Of a stretch of DNA of 64,000 nucleotides, positions 8,289 through 17,929 are shown one piece after another. Position 1 is the stretch's first letter. Each line of letters starts with the position of its first letter. The stretch covers positions 62,001-126,000 of the forward strand of contig JADFXM010000009.1 in assembly GCA_015233565.1 (NCBI GenBank). The letters run 5' to 3'. This DNA is from Candidatus Rifleibacteriota bacterium (GTDB lineage Bacteria; Muiribacteriota; Ozemobacteria; Ozemobacterales; Ozemobacteraceae). The notes under the pieces were generated by a model. That model saw nothing but the letters and a program-made list of their open reading frames with translations, was not told the origin of the DNA and searched no databases. Both the position numbers and the translations under genes were made by a program.

Positions 8289-10880
8289 ATGTTACAGAGT
8301 GAACAAAATTTGATTGAACTCTGCCGTGTATCGAACGAAAAAGCACTTGAACAACTACATTCAAACCCAAAAGGTTTGGATAGCCCATCCGTAAATCGAG
8401 CTCGCGACGAATTCGGCCCTAATGAAGTTGCCCAGCGGCAAAAACCTGGATTCATCAAGGAAATTGCCATCCGTTGCAAAAATCCATTAGTTATTCAGCT
8501 TCTGGTGATCTGCAGTATTTCCATATTAATGGGAGACCTTAGAGCAGCAACAGTCGTTGGGGGGATGGTTATTTTGAGCGTGATTTTAGGCTATTACCAG
8601 GAAGCTCGTTCAAATGAGGCTGCTGAAAAACTGCGACGAATGGTCCAAACAACGACCGCCGTAGTCAGGGACGGCAAAGATATAGAAGTTCAAATGTCCG
8701 AGATTGTCCCTGGTGACATCGTTATTTTGGATGCAGGTTCGATAATTCCAGCAGACCTTCGACTACTGACTACCAAGGATTTTTTTGTCGGGCAGTCGGC
8801 CCTTACCGGAGAGGCCATGCCTGTCGAGAAACAGGCTCAACCAGCTCAACTCATGCCGAAAAACCCGCTGGAACTGACCAATGCTTGTTTTCAAGGGTCT
8901 ACAGTTATCAGCGGCTCGGCTCGAGGGGTAGCCGTAAACACTGGGCGCCGAACCTATTTCGGTTCAATATCAGAAAAACTGACTCTCCAGGATCCACAAA
9001 CCAGCTTTGACCGAGGCATCGTAGGCTTCACCTGGCTAATGATACGATTCATGGTGGTGATGGTGTCTATAGTCTTTCTAATCGTTGGAATCACCAAGCA
9101 TGATTGGGCTGAGGCGCTTCTATTTGCTTTATCTGTCGCGGTAGGATTAACTCCTGAGATGCTACCAATGATTGTAACCGTCAATTTATCAAAAGGCGCG
9201 CTGGCGATGTCCGAAAAAAAGGTCATTGTCAAGAAACTCAATTCCATTCAAAATTTTGGGGCTATTGATGTTCTGTGTACTGACAAAACAGGGACGATCA
9301 CACAAGACAAAATCATCCTCGAAAAATATGTCGATGTCGCAAACCGATCAAGTGAAGACGTTCTCCGATATGCTTACATGAACAGCCATTACCAAACCGG
9401 CCTCCGGAATCTTCTGGACCGCGCAATCCTGGACCACGAAGAACTGGACGTAGAGAAAACCTGCCGTAAAGTCGATGAAATCCCCTTCGATTTTCAGCGA
9501 AAACGGATGTCGGTCATAATCGAATACGAGGGCAGCCATGTTCTAATTTGCAAAGGTGCCGTTGAATCCGTCTACAAAGCTTGTATCAGCTACCAAGTTG
9601 ATGACGAGATTCATCCCCTCATCGATGTTATCAAAAACGATATTATGGAAGAGTATGAAGCGTTGAGCGCAGACGGTTACAGGGTTTTAGCAATTGCCTA
9701 TCGTGAATTTCCCTGTGACAAACAAGTATTTTCGGTTGCTGACGAAGCCGGTCTTGTCATCCTTGGATACATCGCCTTCCTGGATCCACCGAAAGATTCA
9801 GCCAAACCTGCTCTGGATACCCTTCGGGGAATGGGCGTAGGAGTAAAAGTTCTGACGGGAGACAACCCTCTTGTCACCCGCAAAGTCTGTCAGGAAGTAG
9901 GCCTGGACGTAACCAAGATCATCACCGGCGACGACTTAATGGACCTTTCAGAAGAGAAGATCCAGGAAGTCGCCGAAACTGGAACTGTCTTTGCCGCCCT
10001 TTCTCCTTCTCAGAAACAGCAGCTCGTCGAAGCCCTTCAGAAACGAGGACATGTGGTTGGTTACATGGGCGATGGCATCAATGATGCCCCAGCCATGAAG
10101 GTTGCCGATGTTGGCATCTCTGTGGATTCCGCAGTGGATGTAGCCAAGGAAGCAGCAGACATCATCCTCTTGGAGAAAAGCCTCCAGGTGCTGGAAGACG
10201 GCATTATTGAAGGTCGCAAAGTCTTCGGTAACATTATTAAATACATACGGATGGGTGCCAGCTCCAACTTCGGAAACATGTTCAGTGTTGTGGGAGGTAG
10301 CTATTTTCTTCCATTTCTCCCAATGGCTCCCATTCAAGTTCTTGTGAACAACCTTCTCTACGACTTTTCTCAGATCGGCATTCCAACTGACACTGTTGAT
10401 CCGGAATACCTTTTATCACCGCGAAAATGGAATATAGAGAACATTCGGCGATTCATGACCTTTATCGGCCCGATGAGTTCTATCTTCGATTATGCAACAT
10501 ATTTTCTCATGCTCTATTTCTTTAACTGCAATCTGTTCACAGCACCCGGTGCCACTTCCGAAATGAAGACTTATTATGAAAGCCTGTTTCATACGGGTTG
10601 GTTCGTAGAGTCGCTGTTGACGCAGGTCTTGATCGTCCATATAATCCGAACCCAACGAATTCCTTTTTTCCAAAGCAATCCCAGTCCCGGGTTGCTTCTG
10701 TCCACCATAGTGGTCATGATGATCGGAGCAGTGTTGCCTTATACACCTGTTGCCACTATGATAGGCTTGGTGCCACTCCCATTGTCCTTCTGGGTGTGGA
10801 TCATTGGATTTTTGTTCACCTATTCGATGCTGACGCATCTGGTAAAAACATGGTTTTTTAAAAAATATGGGGCTGATTGA
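8289..10880 (+). CDS. mgtA: Magnesium-translocating P-type ATPase
   Basis: About 863 residues; inner-membrane P3B-type pump importing Mg2+ at the cost of ATP. Seen: actuator motif TGEAMPVEK, phosphorylation motif DKTGTITQDK with the Asp at residue 332, nucleotide-domain hinge TGDNPLVTRK, GDGINDAPAMKVADVG, and hydrophobic helices at both ends (ten expected). The N-terminus has the cation-ATPase opening with LDSPSVNRARDEFGPNEVA. ATG at 8289 is preferred over one at 8253 because AAGGTGG lies eight bases before it. It is followed 25 bases later by an EIIA-like gene, likely one operon. A MITE-like element occupies the upstream region, so regulation may have been altered; no Mg-sensing riboswitch is evident. 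Confidence 0.93.
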   Translation: MLQSEQNLIELCRVSNEKALEQLHSNPKGLDSPSVNRARDEFGPNEVAQRQKPGFIKEIAIRCKNPLVIQLLVICSISILMGDLRAATVVGGMVILSVILGYYQEARSNEAAEKLRRMVQTTTAVVRDGKDIEVQMSEIVPGDIVILDAGSIIPADLRLLTTKDFFVGQSALTGEAMPVEKQAQPAQLMPKNPLELTNACFQGSTVISGSARGVAVNTGRRTYFGSISEKLTLQDPQTSFDRGIVGFTWLMIRFMVVMVSIVFLIVGITKHDWAEALLFALSVAVGLTPEMLPMIVTVNLSKGALAMSEKKVIVKKLNSIQNFGAIDVLCTDKTGTITQDKIILEKYVDVANRSSEDVLRYAYMNSHYQTGLRNLLDRAILDHEELDVEKTCRKVDEIPFDFQRKRMSVIIEYEGSHVLICKGAVESVYKACISYQVDDEIHPLIDVIKNDIMEEYEALSADGYRVLAIAYREFPCDKQVFSVADEAGLVILGYIAFLDPPKDSAKPALDTLRGMGVGVKVLTGDNPLVTRKVCQEVGLDVTKIITGDDLMDLSEEKIQEVAETGTVFAALSPSQKQQLVEALQKRGHVVGYMGDGINDAPAMKVADVGISVDSAVDVAKEAADIILLEKSLQVLEDGIIEGRKVFGNIIKYIRMGASSNFGNMFSVVGGSYFLPFLPMAPIQVLVNNLLYDFSQIGIPTDTVDPEYLLSPRKWNIENIRRFMTFIGPMSSIFDYATYFLMLYFFNCNLFTAPGATSEMKTYYESLFHTGWFVESLLTQVLIVHIIRTQRIPFFQSNPSPGLLLSTIVVMMIGAVLPYTPVATMIGLVPLPLSFWVWIIGFLFTYSMLTHLVKTWFFKKYGAD

Positions 10881-10905
10881 AGCCTGACCAGGAAGGAAGA
10901 CATTT

Positions 10906-11733
10906 ATGAGAACCCTGTTAAACGCATTACAAGAAGGTCGCCTGGTAGAACTGCCCGAAGGGACCAAAGAAGAATGCCTGCAGTTTCTAAGCAGACTTAT
11001 TGAGGCCAGCCCCGACCTTCACGCTTCCAGCGCGGTCGAAGAGGCAGTTTTGACCAGGGAAAAAACTAAAAATTCCGGAATCGGTCATGGCTGGGCTTGC
11101 CCGGTTGCTCGAACCTCTCACGAAGGCGAATTGTTGTGCGCAGTGGGGTGGAGTCCAAGTGGAATCGATTACGGGGAACCAAACAAAGAACGGGTGCATA
11201 TAATCGTTTTATATTACGTTCCTGACTCTCGTAGAAACGAATACCTGAAGGAAATTTCCGGCCTTGACCAGGCCATCAACAAGTTCCCCGATTTGCAAAA
11301 CTTGCCTGCATTGCAAGACATCGCAGCTGCACGAAACAAGCTGCTGGATTTGATCACCGCCAGCGTAGAAAGCGTCTTACCTGACGCCAAGGCACGCATG
11401 ATTCGCCTGGAAACAAAAGTCATTAGCGCCGCGGCGGAACTTGCCCCCAGACCTATGGTTTTCGTCGAACCCTCCAAGATCTTTCCGGTTTCTATTATCG
11501 TGGTTCCAGGAACCCGTTCAACAGTCCTAGCTCACGAACCTGACCTAATCAACCAACTTGATACCCAGCCAAACATGGGCGAACAGCTGGCCAAGACCAA
11601 CCGTCTGGAATTCGGGAACTACCTCATACTGGTTCGATCATCAACCACCTTCCATCCTGATCGCGTGCTTTACGACTGCCTCGCCATCAATACTCTTCCA
11701 CCTGCCAGCTCCAGTAGCAAATTACCCGCGTAG
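10906..11733 (+). CDS. PTS EIIA (PtsN-type)-domain protein linked to mgtA
   Basis: 275 residues, cytoplasmic. Residues 1-130 resemble the PTS EIIA-type-2/nitrogen fold: an opening LVELPEGTKEECLQFLSRL helix, then VEEAVLTREKTKNSGIGHG, where His61 matches the phosphorylatable histidine, and a strand HIIVLYYVP. The C-terminal half has no recognised motif, except that VFVEPSKIFPVSIIVVPG looks like another alpha/beta unit. It starts 25 bases after mgtA with GGAAGG upstream, so co-transcription is likely. EIIA-Ntr proteins regulate ion transporters in other bacteria, so a role in controlling the magnesium pump is an inference from position. No EI or HPr genes are in the window. Confidence 0.72.
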   Translation: MRTLLNALQEGRLVELPEGTKEECLQFLSRLIEASPDLHASSAVEEAVLTREKTKNSGIGHGWACPVARTSHEGELLCAVGWSPSGIDYGEPNKERVHIIVLYYVPDSRRNEYLKEISGLDQAINKFPDLQNLPALQDIAAARNKLLDLITASVESVLPDAKARMIRLETKVISAAAELAPRPMVFVEPSKIFPVSIIVVPGTRSTVLAHEPDLINQLDTQPNMGEQLAKTNRLEFGNYLILVRSSTTFHPDRVLYDCLAINTLPPASSSSKLPA

Positions 11734-11786
11734 GATCATTCAAATCAGCTCATAAGCTGTGAAATATTTGATTTCTCTAAAAATTG

Positions 11787-11813
11787 CCCCCCTGTTGATA
11801 AGCCTTTCAGGGG
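11787..11813. terminator. Hairpin between convergent genes
   Basis: CCCCTG at 11789-11794 pairs with CAGGGG at 11808-11813, followed by AT-rich sequence. It lies between the stop of the EIIA gene and the stop of the cyclase on the other strand. The T-run is poor, so it may be a weak terminator. Confidence 0.45.
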
Positions 11814-11865
11814 ATAATTTGCCGAATCAGCAAATATTCCACACCTTCCCTGGAAAGAAGACCTT

Positions 11866-13599
11866 TTACGAATTGTTCACAAGGTTATTTTGAGGATTTT
11901 TTCCAAGCAACGCAAAAACGCGCGTAGGTTCTGACTTTCCCTTAACGGTCACTTCTCCCATAAATTCGGTTTGATAAGATCCATGGGCTTTTTGGAGGGT
12001 TGCTTCACTCACTATTATTATCCGTTTCAGGGATTTGCTCTGACTTTCAAGACGGGAAGCAAGATTAACGCCATCCCCGATAACCGTGTAATTTAATCTG
12101 TTTCGCGAACCCATATTCCCGGCAACGATGACATCTGTATTGATACCGATGCCAATGTGAATTGGAGGTGAACCTTTTTCCATCAGTTCCTGATTGAAGC
12201 GATCCAACTCCTCAAGCATGGCAAGTGCGGACTTAAGAGCCCGGTCCGGATCATCATCGTGACGAATCGGAACCCCAAAAATAGCCATGATGGAATCACC
12301 GATAAATTTATCTACGACTCCACCATTAATTTCAATGATGTCATTCATTCGGGTCAGATATTGGTTCAGCAGTTGGAGAACATCTGCAGGGGCACGACCT
12401 TCACAAAGAGTGGTAAAATCACGAATATCGGAAAATAAGATGGTTGCTTCCTTTTCTTCCCCGCCCAATTTTAATTCTTTAGATTTCAGTAGTTCATCGG
12501 CAATGGCCGATGAAACCACTTTTCCAAGCAAATCATGTATCCGTTCCCGTTCTGCCAATCCATCGGTCATCCGATTAAACGATTTAGCCAATTCACCGAT
12601 TTCATCTTCAAGATCTATGGTTACATGTTGATCATAAATTCCTTTTTCCACTACGCGGGTTTTTTCCACCATCTCTTTCAAAGGTTTGGAGACATCCCGC
12701 GAAATCAAAACGACTCCCCAAGTTGTCATCAGCAAACCAGCGAAGGTTATTCCCAATAGAATTCTCTGAAGTTTGAAAAATGGTTGGAGTGCCTGTTCGA
12801 GAGAATTCTGAACCATCAGCCAGATTCCAGCTTTCTCGTCAAGCAGTTTCGTAAGAACCAAGAAACGTTCGTTATTTACCAGCACAGTAACGATGCCTTT
12901 CTTAGTTGTCATCTCAGGCAGGCAGTCAGCAAACAATTTCCGTTCAGTCTCTGCCAAGGTAGTCGCAAGAATTATTGCCTGAGTGGCTACAGGAGTTTGC
13001 AGGATAGACATGTCCGGGACCATTAGCTGTCGAAAATCCCTCAAAAACCGGTCATCCACACGAAAGCCAATGCAAAACCATGCAAGTGGTTCCGGGGCAA
13101 GCATGGGAACAATAATTACACTGTATAGCTGGTTGTTCATAGCAATGAAAGCGGTCTGTGGCTCTCCACTTTCTTCGGTTCGACTAATCAAATCAAGATA
13201 AGGGAAGGGATGATCCACCCAATTCGACTTACTGGTGTCAACCAAAACCTTGTGCCCTTCTTCAATGGACATCATCATCATGAGATCAGCGTTAATTCTT
13301 CGCTTGAGGCTTTCCATCCCGGATGAAACTGTTTCCAGGTCATTGGTGGAGAAGGCTTGTTGGAAAGCATAATCCTTTGATAGAATGGAGGCATCCTTAC
13401 TATGGTTTTCAAGACGGATAGAGATTAGTTTTGCCAGAACATTAGCGCTGAGAGTCAAGTCTGTTTCAATCTTGTTTCGGGCGTTACTTTCATGAACCCT
13501 GCTCAAAACCAGAAAAGACGAAAAACCGACAATCAAAAACAAGCTGACGAAAATGAAAAACAGCCTGGATTGTAGACGTTTAAATCGAAATAGTCTCAT
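11866..13599 (-). CDS. Membrane sensor adenylate cyclase (class III)
   Basis: 577 residues. One helix at residues 12-33, a periplasmic sensor of about 240 residues (Cache-like), a second helix near residues 283-305, a HAMP linker containing SKPLKEMVEKTR and DEIGELAKSFNRM, then a class III cyclase domain. Catalytic features are intact: metal-binding Asp in ILFSDIRDFT, Lys in VDKFIGDSIMAIFG, and the adenine-selecting Asp with transition-state residues in YTVIGDGVNLASRLE. It should make cAMP in response to a periplasmic signal. Its start overlaps the stop of the cupredoxin gene by four bases (ATGA), so the two are translationally coupled; the periplasmic partner may be linked to the signal. Confidence 0.9.
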   Translation of the reverse strand: MRLFRFKRLQSRLFFIFVSLFLIVGFSSFLVLSRVHESNARNKIETDLTLSANVLAKLISIRLENHSKDASILSKDYAFQQAFSTNDLETVSSGMESLKRRINADLMMMMSIEEGHKVLVDTSKSNWVDHPFPYLDLISRTEESGEPQTAFIAMNNQLYSVIIVPMLAPEPLAWFCIGFRVDDRFLRDFRQLMVPDMSILQTPVATQAIILATTLAETERKLFADCLPEMTTKKGIVTVLVNNERFLVLTKLLDEKAGIWLMVQNSLEQALQPFFKLQRILLGITFAGLLMTTWGVVLISRDVSKPLKEMVEKTRVVEKGIYDQHVTIDLEDEIGELAKSFNRMTDGLAERERIHDLLGKVVSSAIADELLKSKELKLGGEEKEATILFSDIRDFTTLCEGRAPADVLQLLNQYLTRMNDIIEINGGVVDKFIGDSIMAIFGVPIRHDDDPDRALKSALAMLEELDRFNQELMEKGSPPIHIGIGINTDVIVAGNMGSRNRLNYTVIGDGVNLASRLESQSKSLKRIIIVSEATLQKAHGSYQTEFMGEVTVKGKSEPTRVFALLGKNPQNNLVNNS

Positions 13600-14252
13600 G
13601 GGTATGTGCCGGCTTCATATCCTCCTTCGTTTCTTGTCGGAGCTATTTCTTTTTTCAGCTCGATCGAAACGGTGAAAACCCGACTGTTTTTTTCATCAAG
13701 TTCAACCGATTGTGGCAAGCCAGTACCAAGAATTTTTTTCAAACGAGGATGCCAGAATTCCACTTGGTATTTTCCGGGAGGAAGGCAATCTAATTTTATT
13801 CGTCCATCAGGTCCGGATTTTGCAAAATAAGGGGTATCAACAACATAGATGAACGCTTTCATCCAATCGTGGATATTACAACCCAAAACGACTACTCCAG
13901 GTTTATCAAAAACAATCGGCTTAGGCGTTGATTCCTTGTAAAGCGGAATATCAAATCGCTTGGGTTTTGAAAACGAGTAAACATGATGTTGAACGGAATC
14001 CAGATTGGGAAATTCCACTTCCCCACCGACCTGAATGACCGTGACCAGAGGGAGGAATTCCTTTCCTTTCTGAATTATCTGTGATGGCCCGGATGCTGGA
14101 GATTTCGGGACAACGACTCCCGGTTTCAAAGCAACGACTGCATTTTCAACTGGTTTTCCCCCGCCATCCTTAACGGTTATTGTAAAATCATTTGCGCACA
14201 GTGGCACGGTCATTGAAAGAACGATCAATAAGTAAAAAATACGATTTTTCAT
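13596..14252 (-). CDS. Periplasmic cupredoxin-like (methylamine-utilisation-type) protein
   Basis: 218 residues with a signal peptide (1-20, ending CAND). A short Ig/carboxypeptidase-regulatory-like start (ITVKDGGGKPVENAVV) leads into a cupredoxin domain: VEFPNLDSVQHHVYSFS supplies one His, and GCNIHDWMKAFIYVVDTPYF supplies Cys, His and Met, the set of ligands of a type 1 copper site. The family is often annotated as methylamine utilisation protein, but no methylamine dehydrogenase genes are present. It ends with another regulatory-like strand set (PGKYQVEFWHP). Middle gene of a three-gene operon: 18 bases after the outer-membrane barrel and four-base overlap with the cyclase. Confidence 0.85.
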   Translation of the reverse strand: MKNRIFYLLIVLSMTVPLCANDFTITVKDGGGKPVENAVVALKPGVVVPKSPASGPSQIIQKGKEFLPLVTVIQVGGEVEFPNLDSVQHHVYSFSKPKRFDIPLYKESTPKPIVFDKPGVVVLGCNIHDWMKAFIYVVDTPYFAKSGPDGRIKLDCLPPGKYQVEFWHPRLKKILGTGLPQSVELDEKNSRVFTVSIELKKEIAPTRNEGGYEAGTYP

Positions 14253-14270
14253 TTTTTTAGTCCATTTTTC

Positions 14271-15119
14271 TTAAAACTCGAGCAAATAGATGATTTTTCC
14301 AATCTTGTCGGGATATGACCAGTCATTTTTTTCGGTTTTGATGGTATCAAAAACCAGATTCCATGAGGAGTTTGGGGTCGCAGAGAAAACAAGTCCCACA
14401 GACCATTTATTTGTATGGGCATCTGGAATCCTAATCATGGTCTTTTCAAGCCAATTCCAGGTTCCCCAATTTTTCAGGTAAACCAATGGCTCAAAGTTGT
14501 AATACCCCTCCCACGAATGGATTGCTACATCTCCGTTTCGCATCTGGAAACCGCCCGTCAGTGACCATCTGGAATCAAGAGCGTATTGCCCACGAATGCC
14601 TGCACTTAGCCCATTGAGGTCAAGAACATCTGTGAACCGTCCGCGACTCGCATCAAAAGTAAATCCTCCGGTGAGAGTCGTTCGCATGTTAATTCTCTTT
14701 CCATATTCCAGGGCAAAATCCATCAGGTTTCGGTCATAAATAGATTCATTTCCGAAACGAGCTTGCCCAAATCCGGCTTGTAACTTCCACCAGGGGGCCA
14801 TCCATCCCAATCCTTGCTTTTGCCGGTAAGACACCTTCATATTCCAAAGAAATTGGTCGTAGGTGGAAAATCGTCTAAAATCCCGGTTTTTGAGATCCAG
14901 AGAAACGGTCCATCGTTTTCCACGATCTACTTCCTTGCCTGCACTGAAGTTCAGTCCACTTTCAAAAGCCCAGTCTTTTTCTCGCCAGATTTTCTGGACT
15001 TCCATCGTGATATTATCTTCCTGGCTGTATCCAAGGGTTAAGGTTTTGGAGATTTCCCATGCATTCGCGGGAACAAAAATAGCCAAGCAAAACCAACAAC
15101 TAATCAGATATCTCTTCAT
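14271..15119 (-). CDS. Outer-membrane beta-barrel protein
   Basis: 282 residues with a signal peptide (residues 1-20, ending ANA) and alternating amphipathic strands throughout, rich in aromatic residues and Gly. The C-terminus IIYLLEF ends in Phe, as recognised by the BAM machinery, which supports a diderm envelope. Its sequence (e.g. RTTLTGGFTFDASRG, WSLTGGFQMRNGD) resembles the barrel proteins found next to cupredoxin and cyclase genes, but I cannot name a family. First gene of the minus-strand operon leading to the cupredoxin and adenylate cyclase. AAGGTTG precedes the ATG. Confidence 0.78.
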   Translation of the reverse strand: MKRYLISCWFCLAIFVPANAWEISKTLTLGYSQEDNITMEVQKIWREKDWAFESGLNFSAGKEVDRGKRWTVSLDLKNRDFRRFSTYDQFLWNMKVSYRQKQGLGWMAPWWKLQAGFGQARFGNESIYDRNLMDFALEYGKRINMRTTLTGGFTFDASRGRFTDVLDLNGLSAGIRGQYALDSRWSLTGGFQMRNGDVAIHSWEGYYNFEPLVYLKNWGTWNWLEKTMIRIPDAHTNKWSVGLVFSATPNSSWNLVFDTIKTEKNDWSYPDKIGKIIYLLEF

Positions 15120-15547
15120 AACAGGTCAACCTTTTTTCAAATTGCCCAGTATCTGACTTGATCTTTGAAAAATCAAATCCTCTCGATCAGAATTTTTTTT
15201 TAACAAGAAGGGCTTGCGGTTCTAACGCAAAGTTCTTTGCAGAAACTGGAAAGACCCATATTCATGTTAATTTGCTTCTATATCTGTCAAATATACACGA
15301 TCATTTTGGGGGTGTCAAACAAAAACCTTGGTCAAACCATAGTGCCAAAAAGGGGATTTTACCTAAAACTTTGAGAATTTTGAGTATCTACGATAAACTT
15401 TCCGGGTTAGGTGAAGACAGCTTATCATTAAATGTTTAGGATTACCAAGATTTTCTTCTTAATTCTCCGACTACAAATAAAGATTCACTACCAATAAATT
15501 ATCAAAATGTGATGGAATACTTAATTTAGATTTTAGCCCCTCTGCAC
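15120..15547. other. Intergenic gap upstream of the cyclase operon
   Basis: A perfect minus-strand TTGACA box lies at 15285-15290, about 165 bases before the operon start, but no good -10 follows at 17 bases. A 93-codon plus-strand frame at 15158-15439 has no motif or ribosome binding site and is not called. Confidence 0.45.
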
Positions 15548-15586
15548 AAAAAAAGAACTCCCGGCTATAAAATCTGAAACCGGGAG
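15548..15586 (-). terminator. Rho-independent terminator of the 15608 lipoprotein gene
   Basis: On the minus strand CTCCCGG (15586-15580) pairs with CCGGGAG (15564-15558), followed by seven T. It begins 22 bases past the stop codon. Confidence 0.88.
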
Positions 15587-15607
15587 CAAATTTTACTCAG
15601 GAAAAAT

Positions 15608-17548
15608 TCACTTTAGGTAACCAAACAATCCATCGTTTTCTCCATTAGGACCTGCCGTGAAGAAGAGTTTTCCTGCATCGGAAGCAACCGGGGAAAACTC
15701 TATTGCCCAGAGGCCCTCGATCACATTTGCATTTCCAAGTGTGTTAGTCAGGGGGCCGAGGAAACTTCCGTTTCCATCGAACGCATTGATCTTTCCATCA
15801 CCGAAGTTTCCGACAAGAAGAGCGGACGGAAACCCTGCAAAATCTGCAGGAGCCATTGTCATTCCCCATGGAGAGTTCAAACTGCCCTGAGAGGCAAACC
15901 TTTTCTCAAGGGTCCCATCCATTGTGAATATATCAATGTAACCATTTCCAGGTCCAGATTCATCATCTGTCAGAGATGGCTTTTGTTTGGCATAAGAAAT
16001 ATACAATTTACCATTAATATTCTTTATGTTGAACGGTGCTAAACCAACTGGAATGGCCGAATCGACAAACGGTTTGACACTTTTGGTATAGTCGAATGGA
16101 CTACCGAAAACCTGGGTGAAGTTCTTGTCGAAAATATCGACGGTCCCAGAGCTAAAGTTTGCACAATACAGAAAATTTGCGCCCGAAGGCCCTGCAGCAA
16201 GAGCAACCCCTTTGTAGACCCCGGATGTGGTGGTCATGATTTTTGCATTAGTCGAATCCGTAAGAGCACTGTTCCAAGCCGAAATGGTCCCATCCTCGGC
16301 AACGAAGATAAACTTTGCTGGTGCATTAGTGCCTGGAATAACGAAGTCGGTCGTTGAATTGAAAACCTGACCCGAAGGAGCACCGGTGGTTGGTCCGCCT
16401 GGGCCAGGAATTCCAACAGGTGCGAGAGTCTGCGTCCCATCAGATTTGTAGACGGTGGAAACAGAGGCGTGGTTTGCAGAAATCCAGAAGATGCCATTTG
16501 GATTGATCGCGATTCCCCACCCGTTTAGAAAGAGGGGGTCAATTCGTGCTGCCGAAAAACCACTCCGATTGGCGACAAGATTAGTCTGCGAATAACTAAC
16601 AGCTGTCGTAAATGTCCTCGACATAAGCAGGGTTGAGGGAAGATGAACGTTAGGATTAGCCGCCAGACGGAGGGAGGCAGATTCGAAAGTAAGAGTGTAT
16701 CGTGTCCCGGATTTGAAAAATTTTCCCTGGGTGCTATTTGACAACAGAGTAGCAGTCAGAAAACTGTAGGACGGCTTCGCTCCAGCTGGAACGTTGGTTT
16801 GAGTAAGCGAGAGAACTGCTCCAAGATCTGTTTGTATCAGGGTCACCTCGTTTCCATTGCTGCTTTTAGCTAAAATCCGGAAGTCGCTGGTTGCGTTGTC
16901 GATAATCGAATCGAAGGTTATCCGGATGGTAGTGGAGGCGCTGGGAACTCCTACGGCATCGGCCAAGGGAAGGTAATTCCCAGACCAGGCAAGATAATCT
17001 ATTCCAGTCACTCCGAGAGACTTTTCCGAGGTAATTGGATTGGAAGGTGCTACAATGCCCACCCCATCTGTAATCTGGATAGCATAGGTTCCGTCAGTCA
17101 AGTTGGTAGTGACGTTGACGGTCATTGACAGAGTCTTGGTCGAAACCCCAGTGGTTGTGGTGTCGAGAGTTACTGTTACCGTAACCGGAGCCTTGGTTCC
17201 AACCTGAATGACAAGGGGAACTGAGCCCCCACCCTTCGTAAGGAGAGTGGAAAACGACGCGGTATTTACGTCAACGGTTTTCTGGAAAGTCATGAACCCT
17301 CCCGATGTGCTTACGTAATCAAGGGAAACGCCATTCATCCAGACTTGGATATCGGTTGATATCAGGGCCGAACGAACGTTCTGGCTCAACACTCCTACCG
17401 GAATATTGGCTTTAAGAACTACGCTAGAGGCATTCGTCCCCTGGGTGCCTGGCCCCACGTTGTTATCATCTCCCCCTCCGAACATACCACAACCAACTGC
17501 GAAAAAAACTAGAAGACCCAATAGATAGACCGGAAAAAGCTTTTTCAT
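15608..17548 (-). CDS. Lipoprotein with C-terminal TIGR03118-type beta-propeller
   Basis: 646 residues. Residues 1-20 end in a lipobox (FAVGC), so the protein is lipid-anchored. Residues about 40-330 are Thr/Val-rich Ig-like strands. Residues about 330-646 match the TIGR03118 family: LFLNGWGIAINPNGIFWISA near the start of the domain, then repeats such as KFIFVAEDGTISAWN, NFLYCANFSSGTVDIFD, SPWGMTMAP and a final LFFTAGPNGENDGLFGYL. This family is thought to form a beta-propeller of unknown function in secreted bacterial proteins. GGAGG precedes the start, and a strong terminator follows, so it is monocistronic. Confidence 0.85.
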   Translation of the reverse strand: MKKLFPVYLLGLLVFFAVGCGMFGGGDDNNVGPGTQGTNASSVVLKANIPVGVLSQNVRSALISTDIQVWMNGVSLDYVSTSGGFMTFQKTVDVNTASFSTLLTKGGGSVPLVIQVGTKAPVTVTVTLDTTTTGVSTKTLSMTVNVTTNLTDGTYAIQITDGVGIVAPSNPITSEKSLGVTGIDYLAWSGNYLPLADAVGVPSASTTIRITFDSIIDNATSDFRILAKSSNGNEVTLIQTDLGAVLSLTQTNVPAGAKPSYSFLTATLLSNSTQGKFFKSGTRYTLTFESASLRLAANPNVHLPSTLLMSRTFTTAVSYSQTNLVANRSGFSAARIDPLFLNGWGIAINPNGIFWISANHASVSTVYKSDGTQTLAPVGIPGPGGPTTGAPSGQVFNSTTDFVIPGTNAPAKFIFVAEDGTISAWNSALTDSTNAKIMTTTSGVYKGVALAAGPSGANFLYCANFSSGTVDIFDKNFTQVFGSPFDYTKSVKPFVDSAIPVGLAPFNIKNINGKLYISYAKQKPSLTDDESGPGNGYIDIFTMDGTLEKRFASQGSLNSPWGMTMAPADFAGFPSALLVGNFGDGKINAFDGNGSFLGPLTNTLGNANVIEGLWAIEFSPVASDAGKLFFTAGPNGENDGLFGYLK

Positions 17549-17929
17549 TCAAAAGAACCTCCGTTTCAATTTCCAACATTGAGTGTTATCCCAATTTTGG
17601 GATCTTTCTGCACCAAAAATGCACCTTATTAGAAAATAACGAAATAGTCAACCCTTCATTTGCGGGGATTTAAAATCAATGACAATCTCAAAGGGTGCTT
17701 ATATTTTAATCATTTTTTTTTGGTTAGACTCTACATTTTCTCCTAATATTCGTAAATATGGAATCCTTAATTGTCATTGAGAAAATAGTTATAAACTGCT
17801 ATTTACCCTGGCATTTTTCGTTGCTACATTGGTAATAATCATTGGTAGCTACGATTCGAATTGGAAATAGCCAAAATGATTAAAGAAAATTTTGAGATTA
17901 AAATAACAAAGAGGATTAAGGAGAGTTTT
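17549..17929. other. Divergent intergenic region
   Basis: AT-rich control region between the TIGR03118 lipoprotein and the hydrolase. An inverted repeat ATCCCAAtt/TTGGGAT lies near 17587-17603, about 40 bases upstream of the minus-strand gene, and could be an operator. Nothing else is supported. Confidence 0.35.

Noticed and set aside
15158-15439. 93-codon frame upstream of the cyclase operon
   Set aside because: No ribosome binding site, odd composition and no recognisable motif.
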